Origin: Mytilus edulis
Lineage: Eukaryota > Mollusca > Bivalvia > Mytilida > Mytilidae
Direction of reading: 5' to 3'
Assembly (NCBI RefSeq): GCF_963676685.1
Contig: NC_092346.1
Span: forward strand, 50,683,062 to 50,747,061
DNA length: 64,000 bases
This document shows positions 32,878-47,800 of the stretch, in pieces. Within the stretch, counting starts at the first letter, position 1. Each line of letters opens with the position of its first letter. The notes beneath the pieces are model-generated. The model saw only the letters and a list, made by a program, of their open reading frames with translations. It had not been told where the DNA came from and did not search any database. The translations under genes were made by a program, and so were the position numbers.

Positions 32878-35800
32878 CTGAAACATAGATACAAACTATA
32901 ATAAGATAATACAAAACTGTAAATGAAAAGTTGATAGAAAAGTTCCTTTCAAGATGAACATACTATTGACAAAAACTTAGCAGATAGAAAAGTTCCTTTT
33001 CAGATGAATGTTATATCGAAAAAAGCTGAACTAGTTGCAGATTCAATAATAAACGATGGTATGCAACACTTCACAATTTCTCTGTCTTAATCTGAAGCCA
33101 TAACATCCAATTAAGGTGGTACCCAACACCTGAACTAAAATTAATTTGGCTCGTTTAATTTTCTTAAAATTTTGACAAAGTATTTTCTTTGGCCCTTTGA
33201 CAAAAATATAAAAATTTCAAAAAATTTGAACCAACCGTTTAATCAGAAAAAATACACTGGTTATATAGCAGTCTGACCAAAACTTATTTTGATCCTTGAG
33301 AAGCTTAATATACCCTTAGCTTACTTTACTTTAGTCTGTACTGTTCCGCCTATATCAGACGACCCACTTTTCAGTGTGAATATCATATATATATATTGTC
33401 AGTTAATCCAATGCACTAATATTGATTGTTTATACACATTAACCACCACCTCTATTTACACACGAGAATAAATACATCCCATGAATATATACATGACCGA
33501 AACTGGAGCGCAAGTCATTGGACTCAAAATGTTCGTTGCCCCATTTCAAATTATCAATTGTCACTTTTGCACACTTATTCATTAAGCTGTTTGATATTGA
33601 TTTATTAGTACTACCTCAATAAATTCGAACGCACCTGATGTAACTTAAAGCATAGTCCTCTAGTAATACATTCCACTTTAAAAACATCGCCTCTGGTCAG
33701 AAAATGAAATACACTGCAGTCGATAATTAACTGTAAAGTGTTGATTTCGGAACTAAATAGTTCATCATAAAGATTAGTAGTTACAACATCTTTAATAAAA
33801 GTTTTTAGACTCTGTATAAAACTGTTTCTCACATTATCTAAACTACTGCATCTCAAGATAAAATGTAACCGGTTCTCATCCTCAATTCCACATAGCGGAC
33901 AGATTGCACTAATTTGTCGTTTACTAAATTTAAACTTATCACATTGAAGAGTATAAGTGTTACATGCTAACTTAGATTTGATACAGGCACGTAAGGTAGA
34001 GTAAGGTTCAGATCCACAAGTATTCCAAATAGAATGAATGCTTCCAAATTCAGCATCAGCATAGTTTAAAAGATTTAAAGATGATTTTTCTGACGCTTCA
34101 GATTTTAGTTTAGTTATCCAGTAGTAGTTTACTGAGGAGTTAACCAGTTTTTTCCATTTTGACTTTGAAGGAGGGCTGACAAGTAAATCATGAGGTGACG
34201 GCAGATCATATAATTCTGTGATTATAACTACTTTACGAAACCAGCTGTTTGATGAATCGGATTTCATTGCAAGTTGACGGAATGCTAAGTCACGTTCGAC
34301 AGAGTTATCATTATCAATAATGTTTCTAAAGATACCAAGAATTCTTTTGTGGATTTCCGCTTCAATAGGAATTTGTCCAATTAGTAATAGAACTGCAGCA
34401 TTTGCTGTACGGTCCGGTAAATGTTGAATACGTTTTAATAGCTTCACAAAATATATTGTAAGGTTACTAATGTCTGTTTTAGAAAGCAGTATGACCTCAA
34501 GTCCATATAAAAGCCTGGGAATCACATAGCAGCGGATAAGATGAAGTGAAACCTTAGGGTTGACTCCATTTAGTCCATAAAGTCCAGCACCCATCAGTGA
34601 GTAGACAGTCTGTCTGGCTAGTTGAATGCGACCAGGGACAACTTCTTTAGTGCCTAAACGGGAAAGCTTATCACGTTGTATACCGAGATGAACAGCATTT
34701 TCCGGAGTATCCAAAATTTCACCGTTAATAGACCAGTCATAAGAGTCGGCACATCTGTAGTTAAGTACGCACGATTTTTGACTACTAATAAGATAACGAA
34801 ATTTATTAGCATGAAAAGTTTGTAAATCTAACATAGACTGTATTTCGTATGGACAGTTTGAAACTAAGGTGACATCATCTGCGACTGTGACATCAATCTT
34901 ATAAGCGGTTGGGGACCAGACACCACCCTGTCGGACACCTTGAGATTCCAGGAATGTTCTGGACGTTTGTCCTTGCCATTTGATATTAGAGTTCAGCCCA
35001 TTATACCAGTCCCTAAAGAGGAGCCAATTGTCACCGCAAAGTCCAGCTTTATTCATTTCACGAAGAAGACCATCATGCCAAACAACATCGAAAGCACTTT
35101 TAGCATCTGTGAGTGCAATAATAAGTGGATTCCCATTCTCTTTAGCCTCAGTATGTAATTCAGTAAGAATAAGAGCAGCAACAAGCGGTATTTCACCTTG
35201 AGTAAAGCCTTTCTGTAACGGACTTTGTATATTGGAAATATTGTCCTTATTCCTGACAAGATGTAATTTTTCTGTTAATTTCCCAACGGGATTAGTAATA
35301 GTAATCTTCCTGTAGGAACCAGGATCCTCTTTCGGTTTCCCCTTTTTTCTTGAAAACAGGACAAGCAAGTCCATTTTTAAATACAGTTGGAATAATATGG
35401 TTTGAAAATGAGAATGTTATAATAGATGTTAAAACGTAAGAGAGAGTTTTTCCACCAAATTTTAAATGTTCACAAGTTACTCTAGAGGCATCAGGTGCCT
35501 TTCCATTCTTAAGTGAATTAATAATTTGTACCACCTCCTTTTCTGAGACTGGGGCCAGAGTATCTCTATTATTAGTATAAGTATCGCAAGGCTGATATGT
35601 CCTGTTCCACGATAAGTTTATATGTATCATCAAAGTCCGGGTTATCGACCGGGGTGGCTAACTTTTCGTAATATGAAGCCCAGGTATCTAAAATTTCTTC
35701 CTCAGTATTAATTATTTTATTGTCATATTTTAAAATAGATGTCACAGAAGAGCGCAAGTTACGCTGGTTGTTAATTAAAGTATAGAAATTTTTATCATTT

Positions 35801-38800
35801 CTGTCAGATAGTGACATAATATCAGTAAATTTAGACTGTCTCTTAGCAGATTCTATTTTCCTTTGTTCTGATCTAAGTTTCTTTTTAAGTACTCTCATTT
35901 GTTGATAATGAATGCTTAGTTTATCTGATGTTCCCTCTTGTCTCCACATCCAATAATGATATTTACTACGGTTTAAAATTTCAGTCATAATTCGGAGTCC
36001 AGCATCTATTATTTTTCCCACGCTTTCTACTTTTAGGAGGTTGAAGCGAATCAGCGGTTTGAGTTATTATCTCACAAGCAGAGAACACAAATTCATCAAA
36101 GTTTTCAATTGATAGATTATCTATTTCAGTTACTTTTGACTGTAAATTTAATTCCATTAATCGCTGATATTCACATTTATCAATCTTATTCCAGTTAATA
36201 CGCTGCAAATGTTTGCTTTTTGGAATAGCATTTGGTTTATCTGACGCTTTTATTATAACTGATACCATTATCGGATCATGAGTAGAGGTGTTAGCTGATT
36301 CACGGCTATACGTACAGTATGTATTAATAATATCAAAATTCTGAATAAAATAGTCAATTTGTGACTCATCACGATTGTTAAAATGATAAAATGTACTACA
36401 CTCAACACAGTTGACAGGAATACGTAGATTATTATTACGTAGAAAGTTTTTAAAATCATTATCTCTAGGATGGTTCCTGAAAATTGAGGCGTTCATATCA
36501 CCACCAATTAAAATATTAGCAGAGTCTCTATATTTTGTGACAATTTCGATAAGTTCGTCTAATACAGAAAGATAGTCATCACGGCTATAATTAATACTAC
36601 GAGAAGGTAAATATACAGAAATTATCACCAGAGGTACTTCAAAGTTCAAACGTATTGCGGCAATTCTATTACTTCCATCAGGTAGTTTCTCCAAATAAGG
36701 ACTATATTTATTGTTTACGCAAATTGCGACCCCAGCATGCGCACGTTTTCTATCAACTACATCATCAATAATTCCATCGTCAAAACATTTAATATGACAG
36801 TTAAAATCTATAAAATTAGAATACAAATTATCCTTCTCATGGCTATAGAGCCAGTGCTCTTGAAGTAAGATGATATCTGATCTTTTAATAAGTTTATAAA
36901 GATACACTAAATTAGAGGTCAGACCTTCAATGTTAAAAGATAAAATATCTAACATATGTGTAGTTAAATTCTTGACTGATTCGATTGGTGAGATTGTTGG
37001 CTCTGATTCTGAAATCTCGGGATCACTTGGTATTGTCGAAGGACATTTGATTGACGGACATGGTTCTGATTTCTCTGTCTTGTCGGAGGAGGGTGGTACA
37101 TTGGTTTCTTTGGTGGAGAGTAGTTCATATGTGGCAGGTGTCTTTTCGGCGCACGAGCATGGCCTAAAAAAGGCGACTGTTCAGTATACGATATATTATG
37201 ACTGGGCGATTGTTCATCTCCTGCCTCGTCATCACGCATTTCAAGCTCAGAATCAAATAAAATATTTGTACAGGAGTCATTTGAAGGATTCTCATACTTA
37301 AACTGGTCAGCAGTTTGATAATTAAACACTTTTTGTTTCTTCTTTCTTGTTCTTGGTTGTTTACGTCCATTATCTATTTTAAAGTCAATGAATTTATCAG
37401 CTAAATTTGAAATTTTATTGTCTTGTTTAAGTAGTTCAAATTCTAATGAACGCACACGTTGTTCCATGGCATATGATCTAGAATTATCTTCACGATTAGA
37501 TGCAGATGGTTCATGTACCATATTGTTAGGTTTTTGTTGTTGAATCAATAATGAATGTTCAAGATCCTTTTTATCTTGCTCTAATTTAATAGTGAGGGCT
37601 CTGTTAGTAGCCAGTTCCTTTTTCATTAGTTTTATTTCAGAATCTTGTTTACAAATGAGTGATTCTTTGGTTTTCAGTTGCTTATCTTTTAGACCGAGTT
37701 GAGATTTTAAATGTTTTATTTCCTCTTCTAAAATGTTAGTGTTATTACATGTTGTTGTTGGAGTGGCACTGATGGACACAGGAATAGGATATGAGTTACA
37801 TTTATTTAAACGTGGCGGAGTGGAGCCCATAGCGGTGGGATGACTCAAGTTTGTAGAAATATCACTACTTTCTAAACGAGACCGAATACTTGTGGTTGGT
37901 CGAATACCAGTGTTTTCCGGAGCATGTTTTAGTTGAGGAACAAGTAGATCTGATTGCAATGTTTTTAAAGTTTTGCAGCTGTTACAATTATATTGAAGAG
38001 TTAAATCGTTCTCTATCTCATCAACCTCCTTATCGGTTAGATTTTCACATTTATAATGTAGCCATTTATTGCAGATCTCACATTCAACTGCCTTATCGTC
38101 AGAACTACAAAGATTTTCACATGTAGGACAGTAGTCATTTAGTTGTTGATCAGAGGTATTTATTATTGACTTTAAAGATGCAGGAGCACTATTTTGTTTA
38201 GAATGTTGACACTGATCTTGTTGAGTACTGGTATTAATGTCTGTTGTTCGCATACAACTGGTCTGATTTGAATTCAGATATGCTGTGCAACAATGCCTGA
38301 TTTTACTATTAATTGTTATGAAATCCTTATTGTGGTCTAATACATTCAAGATATCAGGTAGGGTTGACGAAATAAAAACTGACATATGTAGCTGATTACC
38401 ATTCAAAACTACTTTTGACGAAGTATTGTAAAAGTTTAATACATAAAGTTTGTTCTGTGCATCATTGACAACGACAGATTCAGAGACTACTGCTTTATTT
38501 ATGTCGGTGGTATTTGTCCTTCTAATTGAGAGACCCTGACCTTGAAGCACACTTAAGGACACAATTTTAAATTCCTCATAGGCACCGGCAGTGAATGTAA
38601 GCACCAAGTTACCAGGACTAAATTCGGGTACTACTGAAAATGTTCGATTTGAGGCATCAAGTTTTTGACGAATTGCTTTGTTTTTATTTAGAGCATATTC
38701 AGCTGGGTGATCAGTTGTATTGACCTTAGATGACATGTCACTTGTTGAGGCAACAGTTACAGCTTTACGTGCTGTCTTGGCAGGGGTATAGGCCGAGCGT

Positions 38801-41800
38801 TTTGTTTTGACTCTGTCACTCCTTCTTCTTGCTATCTCCATTATTGTTTATTTACTTATCGATGGAGATGAGTGATATATATCGTGAGGTAGTACTATGG
38901 ATGTCGATGATAAGCAATTTACTACACACGGTTAAACAAGTTAAAAATTATGAGCAGTAAAACGAAACTTTTAAAAAAGTTAAAAAATATCCAAGTCTAA
39001 AAGAACAGATTCAATTAAAAATGCTATAAAATCTGTTAAAAGGTAAAAATTGTTCTCTGTAAGGGTTGCTTATAAAGTCCGGTTAGACAAAGACACAATA
39101 AATGTGGAGTATATATGCGTAAATATCAATTTACCAAAAAACTCAAGATGGCGTCGTCAGCAGAAGCCGGTTTAACACACGATTCGTAGCTTTCCAGGTG
39201 AAATATGAAAGTTTTAATGTTCAGGTAACATGAACGATTGTTTTGGAGTAGAGGTGGTGTTAATAAAACAATGTGTATATAAAATGGTATGACTAAAACA
39301 GTAAAATAACACAGTTTTCCTCTGCAGCTAGAAAAGTGGGTCCGCCATGTTCGTCATCCGGGCAACTTCCCCTACACAACAACACAACGTTATTAAAACG
39401 TTCTGCTGATTTTACAGAGTTATCTCCCTGTAGTGTTAGGTACCACCTTAAATCTTTTCAGTGCAAATATTTAAAATTTTAAGAATCTTTATTTCAAATG
39501 CACTTGTATACCCTGATGGATGGCATATAATAATTAACTAAAATACAATACAAATAGAATTATTCATTGATTACAGCTTACTTTATGCTGCATAAGAGCA
39601 AAAGGCTACATTGCAACAAAGAGAATGAAAAATTCATAAGGGTTCTGTGGAACCCAGTGTCTCGCCTACTTTTGCTGTTAATTGCAGACTCAACAAAAAT
39701 GAGGGAAAAGTCAATAAAAATATTTCTCTTGATACTATCTTTTGATTGTAAGAAGCTTCTGTCCAATTTGGTAAAATTCCAGGATAGTTTATGAATAATA
39801 AATGTTTAAAAAACTTTAACTGCAGACTGCATGTTATGTTAACTAGAAGAAAAACTAAGTACATTTATAAGTTAAATACGGAAAAAAAAAATTTGCAAAA
39901 ATTTACTTCTGGACACTATCTTATGATCATAAACCAGCTTCTGTCCAAGTTTGGTAGAAATCAAGGATAGTTTAAGAAAGTAATAAAAATTTAAAAACTT
40001 TAACCACAGAGTAAATATTTGTGGCCCCCTACGGAATGTATGATCTCATTGTGTAAACTCAATTCTTCTTCTATCACCATTTAGTGAAAAGGACATGTTT
40101 TTTGTCTCACTGGCAGGTAATGGTTTTCAATGGATGAAGAGGTCTTTCAAATGTGTACCTTCATTGGGAAAGGGGGTGAGGGGTCAGAGGGGGGATTGGA
40201 TATTTATACTGGTAAATTAATTATCATAAAACTTACCTTTTACAATAAATTTCTGGAAATACATGTATCCGATAACACTTCCTCCAAAAAAACAAAATGC
40301 AGTAAATACTGACATAACAAACAATGGTACTACAACTAAACCTTGCATTCTTCTGTATATACCAGGCATGGAATCTTTCTGAAATAAAAACATTACAAAT
40401 ACTATCACATGTTAATAATCTGGTGAATTTTACCTCAGTAATGTTCCATGTTTTCAAACTAATTGAAATTAGAACACATTATTCACTCTACCTGTATTTG
40501 AATGTTTATAATTCAAAGAAAGATTGTTTGTTTTATGCCACAATTAGGGCATTATGCCTCCATTCATTCGTTCGTTCTTTGGTCCGTCTTTCCCACTTCA
40601 GGTTGAAGTTTTTGGACAAGGTAGTTTTTGATAAAGTTGAAGTCTAATTTGATACTTAGTACATGTATACATGTCCCTATGATATGATCTTTCTAATTTA
40701 AATGCCAAATAAGAGTTTTGACCCCAATTTGAAGGTCCACTGAACATAGAAAATGATAGAGTGTGTAGGGCATCTGTGTACTATGGACACATTCTTGTTT
40801 TCAACTGTTTCAATCCAATGGAAAATCCCTTAATACATTCTACAACCTCTCCGCACACTTAATAAATGCTGATGCAAGAAAGAATAGTAGAAAAGAAATT
40901 TTAAATTATCTGTATATACTTACAAATTTACATACAGCTGTCTGTTTGTCTATCCAATATCCTAATGTTTCCAGTGAGATACCAATAAAGTTAAATAATG
41001 TCCATAGAAATATATAGTATTCTATACCATGCCAAATATACACAAATATAAAACAGCCTAAAGAACACAGTAACTTCTGTATAATATTTGCTCCTGAACC
41101 TCCTAATGGTAAATAAATATATCTAAAAAATAAAAACATGATTGCAATTTATAAGTTTCAAAAGAATTGTTCACATTGACATGGTGCTTGTGAAGCTATT
41201 TACCGTAAATTATTATTTTACAATTTCTTTTCAAATTTTCATGGTTTCTATTTAAAATATGTTCACTTAAAAAATATCTCATGTTTCATTACTTGAACTA
41301 GCTGTCAAACAGTAGCGCTTATGTTCTAATTATATTTTCTGACAATGTGCAGACCAAAATACATCACAAGGACTTACTTGCTTCAGTTCTGAAGCTCATC
41401 TTGACCATAATGACAAGTCTAAGAAAAAACCATCATACAGTTGAGTTTAAAAAAGATTTTTTTTTCTAAGAAGCTGTATGAATGTCAAATATTGTCTTAT
41501 ATTTTGCATTATGCATTTCTTTGAAATTATCTTGACTAAGTGATTTCATGGTAGCATGCTCACACACTGGTTGCATCACTAACCTTTTTATAAAACTATA
41601 CATTCCTCTATCAAAGTACCTGAAATATTCATAAATTGGATTAAAATGGAAGCAAAATTCTGAAAAAAAAATATGTGTTCTTGGAAATTGTTTGTAAGAC
41701 ATAATATATGTTATTCAGGTTTCAAAGAGGGTAAATAACATGATATTCCATAAGCAAAAGGCAAAATTCATATCTATGATACTATTAGCAATTAATTTTT

Positions 41801-44800
41801 TTAACCTGTCAACTATTTGACATTTTTGATTTTGACAAATTGTATACAATGTCTAATCAATTATGTATTTTAAATGCCTTTTTTTGACTGTGCCATACCT
41901 CTTGAATTGTGTATTATCGGATTGGTGTCTCACTGACATATACTCCACCTCTCCTGTCGCATATTCATAATATTTTGAAGTTAAAGTGCTTGCAGGGCTG
42001 TAGCTACTGAAGAGGCAGGGGAGGCAACTGCCCCCCTGAATTTTCTACACCAATTTTTTTTTTTGAAGTAATAAAATGAAATATTGACAATATGTACTTG
42101 AAGAACTTGAATTTATATTGTAAACAACACAAGTTTACAGTTTTAACAGTGTTATAATGATACGTGATATATCTGATATATTTTTGATCAATTGTGAACC
42201 GTTTCAGTATTTGTTTTAAATTTTTTTCGTTTGGCCGTCCGACAGTTATTCAGTATTTTCTATGTTGTACGAGAACACATATGAAACTTTGCTTTCGACA
42301 ATTTTGAATAAAACTGAACTATTCACATTTATTTAGGGACTCAATTAAGCAGAACAAGTTCCCTTTATATTGTGAATCTTTTATGATATCGGAAATTCGT
42401 TACCGGCTGAATCAGCTGTTGGATCATTTTTTTAACATGTCTATATAGTTAGACAGTACTGTACTACGTCTCCTGATTGTTCGAGAACATTATGGTCAAT
42501 GTCTTAGTAGTTTAACACTCCCATTTGTTGTAGCAGGGACTTTCTATACTAAGTATATACTAGTATAGAAAGTCCATGGTTGTAGTTATATACATGTCTG
42601 TTCAGCTTTCAACAATATTGAAATTCAAGGTTATCGATAAAAAAAAATATCTTGCGGTCTAATTATGATCTTGCTTCATATATGTTTTTCTTAACTTACT
42701 AGTTTGATTTCTCAAAAATCTTTAAATACAGATAATAATTGTTTGCATAAAATTTACTTTTAGGATCAAGCATTAATGATGAGTCTTAAAGTAAGGAAAT
42801 CGAAGGAATACAGGTAATTTTTAGCCACTGATTTTATTGAGACAAAAAAATCCGCGGTCACAATGCATTTAGTGTTAATAATTATAGGTCAAAGTATGGC
42901 CTTCAAGGCGGAGCATTGGCTCACCCCGAACAGCAATCTCAGCTTGTTTTTGCATAAAAATTGCTTCCAGGTTCAAGCAATACTAATGTTTTCTTAAAGT
43001 AAGGAAATCAAAGGAAAACGGCCCTCAACCCCCCTACCTTAGGGGCCTCAATAGGTGGCCCCCAAACCCCTGCCTCCCCTGAATTCAAACCCTAGTTACG
43101 GCCCTGCCTTGTGAGAACTGAAGTGTAATCTTTTTTGTTTCAACTATCATAGGTAGTGATAAACCTTGTAAGATATAGATATTATGTCCATATATAGGGT
43201 TTGATTGAATTTCATGCAATCTTGACAAAACAAATAAACGAGGTGCATTTTGTTTTTAATTTCATGAACAAGATAGAAGTATGATAAAAAAAAAATCCTA
43301 TTACAATGACTTACTTCCACATATCTGAGTATGTATATATATGACCTATACATTTAGGTCCTGCTGGTGGCTCAATGCCACATGTCCTTGCCACTACAGA
43401 TGGTATACCAAACATAACTGTATATTTAATCATAAAGAATTGACCTTGACAGTAACCAATACCAGATAATGTCCATAGATCCATGTCTTCAATAACAGAC
43501 AGATTGTGTTGTAGGGCATTGAAGTAGAAGAAATGTAGGATAAACTCATTAAAGAATGCCCAGAATATCATTCTCAGAGCAAAGAATGCTACAGATATCA
43601 TCTGCTTTTCTTGTAATGGTTTCTGTGCAGATTCATTCATCTGAAAATCAATGAAGTTTTTTGTAAATGTTGCATTCAAAAGATCTAACTATGGTTTTTT
43701 TTTTAAATAAGACGGTTTCCCAATTCCAACTTCATGTCTGATAGAGAAGACAGAAGTAAAAATGATTATCAGATTTGAACAAAACTTTGACTTGTACAAC
43801 AGTGCATTTTATAAAGAGATGTTTACCAAGTTTCTTTTGAAATTTCAAGTGTAAACTGTAGGAGATTTTCTACTGAAAAAATTCTTTATACTGGTATGTA
43901 TGTAAAAAACAAACACAGAAGTGCTTGAAAGATCAATGTTTTGTGACTTTCAGTTTTGTATATATTATGTGTTTATAAAATACTGTTTCGGTACAAAATT
44001 ATACATATAATACTAGTTACATATCTATAATAATGTTATTATTTTGAAAAATATTTTACATGGACTAAAAGGGAAATTTTTGCATTTAAACAGTTCAAAA
44101 TATTTCCATAAAATGTGTTAGGGTAGATAGAGAGACAAGAAAAAGAAATATATATCTGTATGTATAATTGCACCTGGAACCTTAGTAAATAACAGATTTT
44201 TTATGTGCGTGTAAATCCTTAAATTATATTTTGTAATTTTTGTAAATTTACATAATGCGACTATATACCTGCTTAGAAAATTCATCATAAGTAATAATTG
44301 GTCCACAGAAAAACAATGGGAAATAAAATATGTAAACAAAGGCATCCATTAGAGAAAACTTCATTTCATCTGTCTGTTTGTCCTTTATCTCCGTTTCAAT
44401 TTCCATATACAGTTTATCTGTGTCAGTGTCTTGTTGGAGAGAACTGGTACCAGTGACATGCTCTACATGTTCCAGACAAAAACTGGTATACCGTAGATGT
44501 GTCAGTGCTAATGTAAACATTAAAATGTAGTAAGATTTTCCATCATAGTCTTCAGGATTCAATAACCTCTGAAAATGATAAATTGTTAAGCAAAAGTATA
44601 TAAGAGGCTGAAACTGGTTATGATTTTTTTTAATAGTATTTTATAAGTACTACTAAACCATGTTAACATTTAAAGTAAATTTAGTGTATACTGACACCAA
44701 ACGTTGGCATCGATGTGTGACAGACAATAGAAATGTGCTTTACACAATAATGTACATGAGAGAGAAAATTGCTGGACAATTCTATTGTGGGCATGGATCT

Positions 44801-47800
44801 TTATAAAATTGGTGATTATCAATCCCATCTATCCATAGCTTAAAATAAGTTTCATTGCTGAAAAACAGCAAGCAGTGTTTTTCAAAAAGAATTCAAAGGG
44901 GATAAATGTTGAAACTGGACTTAAAAAATAATCAAAGAGCTGAAAGCTCTGAAGAAAAATGACGCCACTGTCTCTAATATTGGGATAGTTTTTATGCAAG
45001 TCTTGATTTTCACATACCGGAATTAGTTTAACAATGCAACATGTATCGTAAGCATATAATTGATATTCGTATATGTGTGTGTGTGTGAAGTGAAGGTGAC
45101 AACTGGCTGGTTTTTTAAGACAAATGAATAGGTCAAGACTACCTGAATTGTACAAATAAATACCGTAGAAAGGCTTGTATATTTCTCACTGGTACATAGT
45201 CTGAATCCGGGTCTGTTCACTTCCATTCACGTTTGCGCCCACTCATGTTCACCCCCTTTCACTTTCACACCCTACATGTTCGCATCCAATCTTAATTGGT
45301 TTTGTGTTTAATAACTCTGTAAGCAAGTATTTTCTTATAAGTATAATTGTTGTCATTGTCTCAAAATAAAGTGAGACAGCATTTTTTTTTGTGTTGAATA
45401 AATCTTATTATAATCATGTTTTGCATAGCGTACGTATTGTTAAAAATAATAATAATCCTTTCTAAATAAAGTGGTATTTTGTCAACGTTTTATTTTGTGT
45501 TGAATAACTCTTAATCATGTTTTTTTTTTATCATAGTCATATCAAATGTACTTATATGTAATGTAATGTAAACTAATGTGTTTTTCTGTATACCTTTGTC
45601 CAACTTAGGTGATACCAGAATAAATGATATATATAAGGTAAGTGTATTGCTATAACTTTGTTTCATTGACTTGTTTCAAAATGAAGTGAGATTCTGACTA
45701 TGTTTTTTTCTGTGTGTTGAATAAATTTTATCATGTTTTGGTTATATTAGTGGATTGCTATATTTTGGTTTCTATGTTTTATTGTTTCGTTGTTTCAGAT
45801 CAAAGGGACCAAGCTGTTAAAAACAATTATCTTTTGTGTTTTTCCTTTAAAATCTTCAATGTTTTACTCATACCAAGCTATAAATACATTCAGTATTTAC
45901 ACCAAAGCAATTTAAAACAACAACCATGATTTTCCAATTATTCAACTTGAATTTGAATTAAAATTGGGCGCGAATGAGTAGAGTGCGAACAGACCTTGGG
46001 TGCGAATGTGCGAACGTGTAGGGTGCGAAAATGTATTGGGCACAAACAGACCTGATACCACATAGTCTGAACCCCCTTCTCCCACAAAATATTAAGTAAA
46101 TAATCTTTTTGTTACTGTTATCAAAGGTCTAATGAAACTCAGATAATTTCAAACATTTGTCAAAGAATTCTAGTCAAACCGGCACCTAGTTAAATTGGCA
46201 CCTGGACAAATCAGCACCTGGTTAAAATCGACACCTGATATAGTCAATTCGTCACCCATGTTAAATATATATTTTAACAGTATTTTAAGCAAAAAGAGTA
46301 AAAATAAGAAAGGGGTTGCCAGAATTTTTTCAGTATTTAAGCAAAAAGTGTTAAATACTAATTTTCACATTTTTGGGTGTTCATGTACATTTTGTATATA
46401 TTTATTTTTCTCAACTAAATGACTTTTTTGGTGTATTTTTAATGATATACAAATGTATATATATATGAGTAGTCCAAATAATTATTACGTCTGGCAAGGC
46501 TTTTTAAATTTTATTCTGGAACACCTTCCTATGACCGCAAGGCTATGTTAATTTTTTTCTGGGAGGCCTTCCTACGAACGTTGTAGTAGGAAGGCGTCCC
46601 AGAAAAAAAAATTAAATAGCCTTGCCAGACGTCATAATTATTTGGACTAAATACATGAGATATTGGATATTTTTCTGCATTATTTTAACCAGTTGAGCAT
46701 TTTACAGGATTGTTGGTTTAATGCTGTTTAAACTTTTCTGAAAAAAACACCTTAAATTTGCTAATTATTTGGCATGAAAGTTTGATTTATTGAAAGGGAC
46801 TCATAGTTTTCCATTTTATTTTAATAATTGTCTAATTGTTAAAACAACAGCTTTGGTAAGGGCTTCGTTGTTTACCTTTATACACAACAACATATTCACT
46901 TTCGTTTCGTTGTTTACCTAAATACACAACAACATATTCACTATGTACTTGGTAACAGTAATCAATTAATTGAATAGAAAATATTATAACAAATATTATT
47001 GGATGCCGAATTGACGTCAAATAGGTGCCGATTTGACTAGATGCCAATTTAACCAGGTACCGACTTGACTTGTACGTTTCAATTCCTCTGCGATCGTTTG
47101 CGGTATTTTCTTGAGAAAACCTATTTTCCATCATCAAAGAGAAGAAGAAACTGCTTTAAAATGATTCTGGAACGCTTCATGATTGTTAAAATAAGTTTAA
47201 TTCACTCAAAAAACAATTTTAAAACTTGTGATGTTTAAACAGGAAGTTTCAAAAGCACGTGTAAAAGAAGAAATTAACCGGTGAGAGAGGAAATCCGTAC
47301 ATGACAGTTATCACTATAGTACGACTTTGAAAGTAAAACAGTTCAATCCTTTTGTAAAACAGTCTTTAATATACTTATCACATTAATGTTTGAAGGGTCT
47401 TAACCTTATTCAAACCATATAAGTCGGTACGAAACACCAAAACGGAATGAACAATAACCGATTACGTTTTGTAGTTTACAAATTCTAAACGGTTCCCGTC
47501 AAACTACAACACTTTGTTCGAGTGTAGTGGAATACAAGCAGAAACCAGTTAGTTTGTAAAATAGTAAATATGAAACCGAGTGTAAACTGGTTCCTGGCTG
47601 ATTACTACACAATGATCATGCATAATGATAACACAAGCAGATTCCAGTTTGTATGGAAAATAGTAAATACGAAACCAAGCGCGGTAGGCAGAGAAATGTA
47701 ATGAAGTTCAGGTCGGCAGTAATGGAACAATGACTGCGTCATTTTCCAAAAACTGAGGACAACTAAAATAAGGTCCTTTATATATATATCAAGACCATAA

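Larger units (their letters stand above)
33290..39150 (-). mobile_element. CR1/L2-like non-LTR retrotransposon, defective
   Basis: Two-ORF LINE: an ORF1 with a PHD-type zinc finger and an ORF2 with apurinic endonuclease, reverse transcriptase and a C-terminal CCHC. The outer limits are estimates from where coding similarity and the MITE arms stop. A PHD-bearing ORF1 is known from CR1-group LINEs; the clade needs a tree. Confidence 0.8.
33111..39451. mobile_element. TTAA-flanked inverted-repeat element split by a LINE
   Basis: The left end, TTAAGGTGGTACCCAACAC (33111-33129), is mirrored by the right end, GTGTTAGGTACCACCTTAA (39433-39451). TTAA at both edges fits a piggyBac- or Kolobok-type target duplication (family knowledge). 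The left arm (to about 33280) and right arm (from about 39310) are short, so the original element was a MITE of a few hundred bp. A LINE fills the middle. Both lie in the last HHAT intron. Confidence 0.7.
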
